A stretch of DNA of 64,000 bases from Tamarix chinensis (Eukaryota; Streptophyta; Magnoliopsida; Caryophyllales; Tamaricaceae). The notes below the pieces were generated by a model, which ran no database searches, was not told the DNA's origin, and saw only the letters and a program-made list of their open reading frames with translations. The translations under genes were made by a program, and so were the position numbers. The stretch spans positions 59,454,360 through 59,518,359 of the forward strand of contig CM060171.1 of NCBI GenBank assembly GCA_030549775.1, written 5' to 3'. How positions within the stretch are numbered: position 1 is the stretch's first letter; each line of letters opens with the position of its first letter. Below are positions 60,359 to 64,000 of this stretch, in pieces.

Positions 60359-63300
60359 ATGGCTTCGACAATGCTTTTTTCAGCTTGTGGTTCTCCTGCT
60401 ACTGGTTCACTCTCTATCCAACAAAAGCAGGTGATGAGGGTTTTCTCTCCTCCTCCCCCCTCCCTTTCTAATTCGTTCGCAACCAAAACTTGATGAGCAG
60501 ATTCGATATGTGGTCTTTTTTCCATTTTTTTGATTTGTGCCGATGCTTTTCTTGATTTGATCCTACGCTATAACGTTTCTGCATTCATTCCATCCTGGGG
60601 CCCCTCCTGTCATTTTGGTTTAAATGACATACTGAGGTATCAAATTGTGGTAACTTCTTCTTTGATCAGGGGAAGACGAAGTTAGGCAGCCAGGATTCAT
60701 GCTCCTTTTTGAAGGGAGATGGCAGAAACGCTTCTTTCAAAGCTCAGGTATTTGTTTTTCCGCCCCTGATCTCATCCTTGTGATAGAAGAATCGACATTG
60801 TGTGTTGTGAAAATAAAAGGAAAATTTGAGGAAACTGAATCAAATTTTAATTATTTCCCCCCCCCCCTTATAGATGTCCCTCCCCCCCCCCCCCCCAACC
60901 TCCCTGCGTCCTCCATTATGCGCATTTCTTCCTTGGGGCAGGGATTCAAGGAGCGTATTTTCCCAATATTCAATCTAGGACTGCACGAATTTCCGATGTT
61001 TGTTCCTGTCCGTTTAGATCGAAAGTTATGTTGATGAGAAATTTTTCTAGTGGCTCACGGAGTTTTTTGTGGTTCAACTAACTCCTTCCTTTTGGTTTTT
61101 CGTCTCTTTCAGTTAGCAGAGATGAGAATATTTTTGCAGTATTCATGTAATTGGAGGTTTAAAATGGCTGGATTTTTTCCCCTTTTATATTTCGCTTATG
61201 TTTATCCCAATTTGAATCTTACAATTCTACAGTCCAATAATCACTAAACAATCCACGATCGTAGATAAAATCTTAAAGTGGTAGAATCATGGTATAATTT
61301 TACGATTGTAGGTATAATCATTAATTTCTACATATCAACCATAACTTTTTATCCATATTTCTTAAATCCTTTTTTCCTGCCTACTATATTTTTTTTCCCT
61401 AACTTTAAACCTTAACTTGATTGTTTTGTCCATACTATATATCAAGTATCAACCAATGCGAAGGAAGTATTAGCAAAATATTAGCAAAGTCAATTGTTTG
61501 AAAGAAAAATACTTACAAAAGTCTAAACTCTATATGTAGAATAAAAAATATATATTAAATCTATAATATTATCTGTTTACTAATTTTTATTAAATTTAGA
61601 ATTATTTTTTTTGGTGTCGTTAACTTTGTTCGTATGCATAATCTATGTAACAACATTTTTTTGTGTACATGTAATCGACAATTTGCTTTGCTTGTTATTT
61701 CGGACAACTTAATTAGCGACCAAATAAGAGCTTAAGAATGAGTTTATTTTTTTGGTGTTTTTTAATTTCAATTATAGGATTTTATAGCATATAAGTACAT
61801 CAGGGTCATATTATTGTGGTATTTGTTTGATCTGATTCTACGATTTGATTTTTAGGTAGAATCTCAATTCTAACAACCTTAAGCTTTGGTAATTGGTATG
61901 TTGTTTAGATTAATGGTGGCCTTGACTTCCAGCTTACTTTTTCCTTTTCCTTTTATGCAGCCTTTCAGCCGATTCAACATGGTTGCTGCTGTCAATGTAT
62001 CTCGTTTTGAAGGCATACAGATGGCTCCCCCAGATCCTATTCTTGGAGTCTCTGAAGCATTTAGAGCTGACAATCATGAAATGAAGCTCAACCTTGGGGT
62101 TGGGGCATACCGCACTGAGGAACTTCAGCCTTATGTGCTCGATGTTGTGAAGAAAGTAAAATTTCCTACCTTCTGATGCATTTTTTCTCATATGCTACTT
62201 TTTTCTTTAATTCTTCTCATTGTAACTTCTTCAATTAAGCCTGAAGATTCAATTTAGGAGAATTGTTTGGTTTAAAGGGTACAAGCCAATGACATGTTTT
62301 TAGTTTCTTCAGAGTTTCACGATCGAACCCCTCTACATGTCACTCATCACATCTTTGCCTCACTCAAGTTCTGGTCCCTTGTGAGTTATAAAGTGTAGGA
62401 AGCATCAATCTGCGAAGAAAGTTTTAACTTTTCCTTGTCAAATGTTATAAATTCTTGATATTGATTTGGAGAAGTTTGAAACTTGAAAATAGCTTTTACC
62501 TGGAGTCTAGCTGAAATTTAAAGATACTACTCCCTCCATATGTGATAACAAGTCACTTACAAGATTTCACACTGTTTTAGGAGTGAATAAAATTAATCTT
62601 AATTTTCCAAATATGCCCTCTGCTTTTTTAGTTTCCAAATAGAGAGAGAATATTTATGTATAGTTAATGCATTTAGAAATTAAAAAAAAAAAAAGTAGAG
62701 GTACATATGGAAATGATGTTTTTTTATATAGAAAATCAAAGCTAAATGGGCTTGTTTTCACATATTGAGGGAGTATTACTTTTTCACCTGACATGCATTT
62801 TTTTCCCTGATTAATATAGTAAAAAAAATAAGATGTTCTTCTATGCTTTTGGTTGTTTGCAATAATATTGAAGTGATAAATTGGAAATTTTGCTTTGCCC
62901 AGGCAGAGAACTTGATGCTGGAGAGAGGAGAAAACAAGGAGGTGAGATGAATGCTAACTGCATAATACAGACAAGAATTGCCCTTCTATATCTATGTGCT
63001 TACATCCAGCTGCTTTCACTCCATAGTATCTCCCAATTGAAGGATTGGCTGCATTCAATAAAGCAACGGCAGAATTGTTATTTGGAGCAGACAATCTAGT
63101 AATCAAGGAACAAAAGGTATGAGCATCCACATATACACTCTCAATTTTCATGTTGTGATTGAAATAGACTAATTTTTACTGTACATCAAATTTTCTTTGG
63201 AACTTGACTTTTATACCTTTATTTCAGGTGGCTACTGTTCAAGGTCTCTCTGGAACTGGTTCCCTCCGTCTTGCAGCTACACTTATGGAGCGTTATTTTC

Positions 63301-64000
63301 CTGGAGCAAAAGTTTTGATATCATCTCCATCTTGGGGTTTGTTCCCACCCATCTCATATTTGCTTGATTTAACACATTGCATGCAATGCATCCAACGCTT
63401 TCCTTTTTCGTTGCAGGTAACCACAAGAACATTTTCAATGATGCCAGAGTTCCATGGTCTGAATATCGGTACTTTGATCCTAAAACAGTCGGCCTAGATT
63501 TTGAAGGGATGATTGCAGACATAAAGGTTATGTGATTTCATGATAAAGCGTTCCTGTCCTGTGGTATTTCACTACTATAAAATGGCATATCTATGTGTGG
63601 ATGGTTTCTCTCCATGTTATAGTTAGCTGTGGTTTGTTCTATGAATCTCTTGGTTTTCCTTTTCTTTTTAAGAGAATATGTGCCCTGTGCATGTTACCCT
63701 TTCAGCATATTGAGCAGGAGCACAGTGAGAATGGAGGAAATTCCTCTTATTTCTGTTCCCAATGGAATATCTTGAGGGCATATGATTTGCATATTCCTGC
63801 CTCACATGTTGCTGATCCATTTTGTATTCAGTATCTTATTGCCTCATGTTAGATGCCTGTAAGGGAATGCCTTTTGCCTTTTTGTGCTGGAATATTTCTC
63901 TTTTTCACAATTTGCCTCTATTGTTGTTTCAGGCAGCACCTGAAGGTTCTTTCATTTTGCTCCATGGTTGTGCACATAACCCTACCGGCATTGATCCAAC
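60359..64000 (+). CDS. ASP5: Aspartate aminotransferase, plastid form, 5' half of the gene
   Basis: Coding exons are 60359-60430, 60670-60747, 61961-62155, 62903-62941, 63027-63116, 63228-63336, 63417-63526 and 63933-64000 (cut by the window edge). All junctions are GT...AG and in frame, giving about 253 residues of an expected 450 or so. The first 50 residues (MASTMLFSACGSPATGSLS, rich in S, T and basic residues) look like a plastid transit peptide. The mature enzyme starts near NMVAAVNVSRFEGIQMAPPD. Family motifs seen are LNLGVGAYR, VQGLSGTGSLRLAA, ISSPSWGNHKNIF and LLHGCAHNPTGIDP. The PLP-binding lysine lies beyond the window. The enzyme is a PLP-dependent dimer that interconverts aspartate and 2-oxoglutarate with oxaloacetate and glutamate in plastid nitrogen metabolism. 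A bacterial-type aspartate/prephenate aminotransferase is excluded by the motifs. No damage is visible. Confidence 0.96.
60859..60897 (+). repeat. Poly-C tracts in intron 2 of the aminotransferase gene
   Basis: Two C runs of about 10 and 16-17 bases lie close together, separated by TTATAGATGTCCCT. Length calls in such runs are error-prone. Confidence 0.9.
62530..62773. mobile_element. Stowaway-type MITE in an aminotransferase intron, 244 bp
   Basis: The left end CTCCCTCCATATGTGATAAC and the right end, read inverted, CTCCCTCAATATGTGAAAAC pair at 17-18 of 20 bases, and TA flanks both sides (62528-62529 and 62774-62775). CTCCCTCC plus a TA duplication and about 240 bp length are the Stowaway signature (Tc1/mariner superfamily). 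It lies in the intron between the exons ending 62155 and starting 62903, and does not touch the splice sites. Confidence 0.9.

Noticed and set aside
60699..61247. Forward frames within the aminotransferase gene
   Set aside because: The first covers exon 2 in the wrong frame and intron sequence. The second is intronic. Splicing at 60747/60748 gives the correct product.

Overview
The window is plant nuclear DNA. It is AT-rich, it carries two intron-containing genes of plant families, and most of the rest is nested, broken transposable elements. The retroelement types (Tekay-type and CRM/Reina-type chromoviruses, a copia-type LTR, Stowaway, hAT and CACTA-like MITEs, and a plant mobile domain fragment) are those of a flowering plant. 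The species cannot be fixed from the sequence alone. No organelle, bacterial or viral genome segment was seen.

Layout. About 0.4-16 kb is a nest of LTR retrotransposon pieces. A Tekay-type integrase is cut into three parts (about 5.1, 7.0 and 13.9 kb) by two LTR-like insertions. One of these is a 5,956-bp non-coding unit with TG...CA ends and a perfect 5-bp target duplication. About 16-21 kb holds a copia-like LTR repeat, a decayed plant mobile domain gene and a 517-bp hAT MITE. An intact germin-like protein gene lies at 21.5-22.8 kb. At 25.0-25.2 kb is a short reverse-strand remnant of a cytosolic glutamyl-tRNA synthetase. About 26-33 kb holds a reverse-strand copia LTR and the 5' half (LTR, primer binding site, gag, protease, partial RT) of a CRM/Reina-type element. 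About 33-59 kb is again a nest of the long-LTR family (here called family L), with large simple-sequence blocks and several MITEs. From 60.0 kb to the window end lies the 5' half of a plastid aspartate aminotransferase gene, with a 5'-UTR intron and eight coding exons, the last one cut by the window edge.

Family L is the main unexplained structure. Its units are about 5.8-6.0 kb, have no coding capacity and share one plan. The order is a TGTAATATCCC-like start, a long polypyrimidine tract, a minisatellite, a tandem array of short imperfect hairpins (CCACCGG...TAGTGG), and a conserved 3' module of about 140 bp with two larger hairpins ending in GGTGTTACA. At least six 3' ends and seven hairpin arrays are visible, and two units have clean target duplications. 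They are best read as very long solo LTRs of a Ty3/gypsy element whose internal region is absent here.

The two intact genes have no visible functional link. The germin-like protein would act in the cell wall or apoplast, and the aminotransferase in plastid nitrogen metabolism. Homology calls rest on reading conserved motifs, not on database searches.
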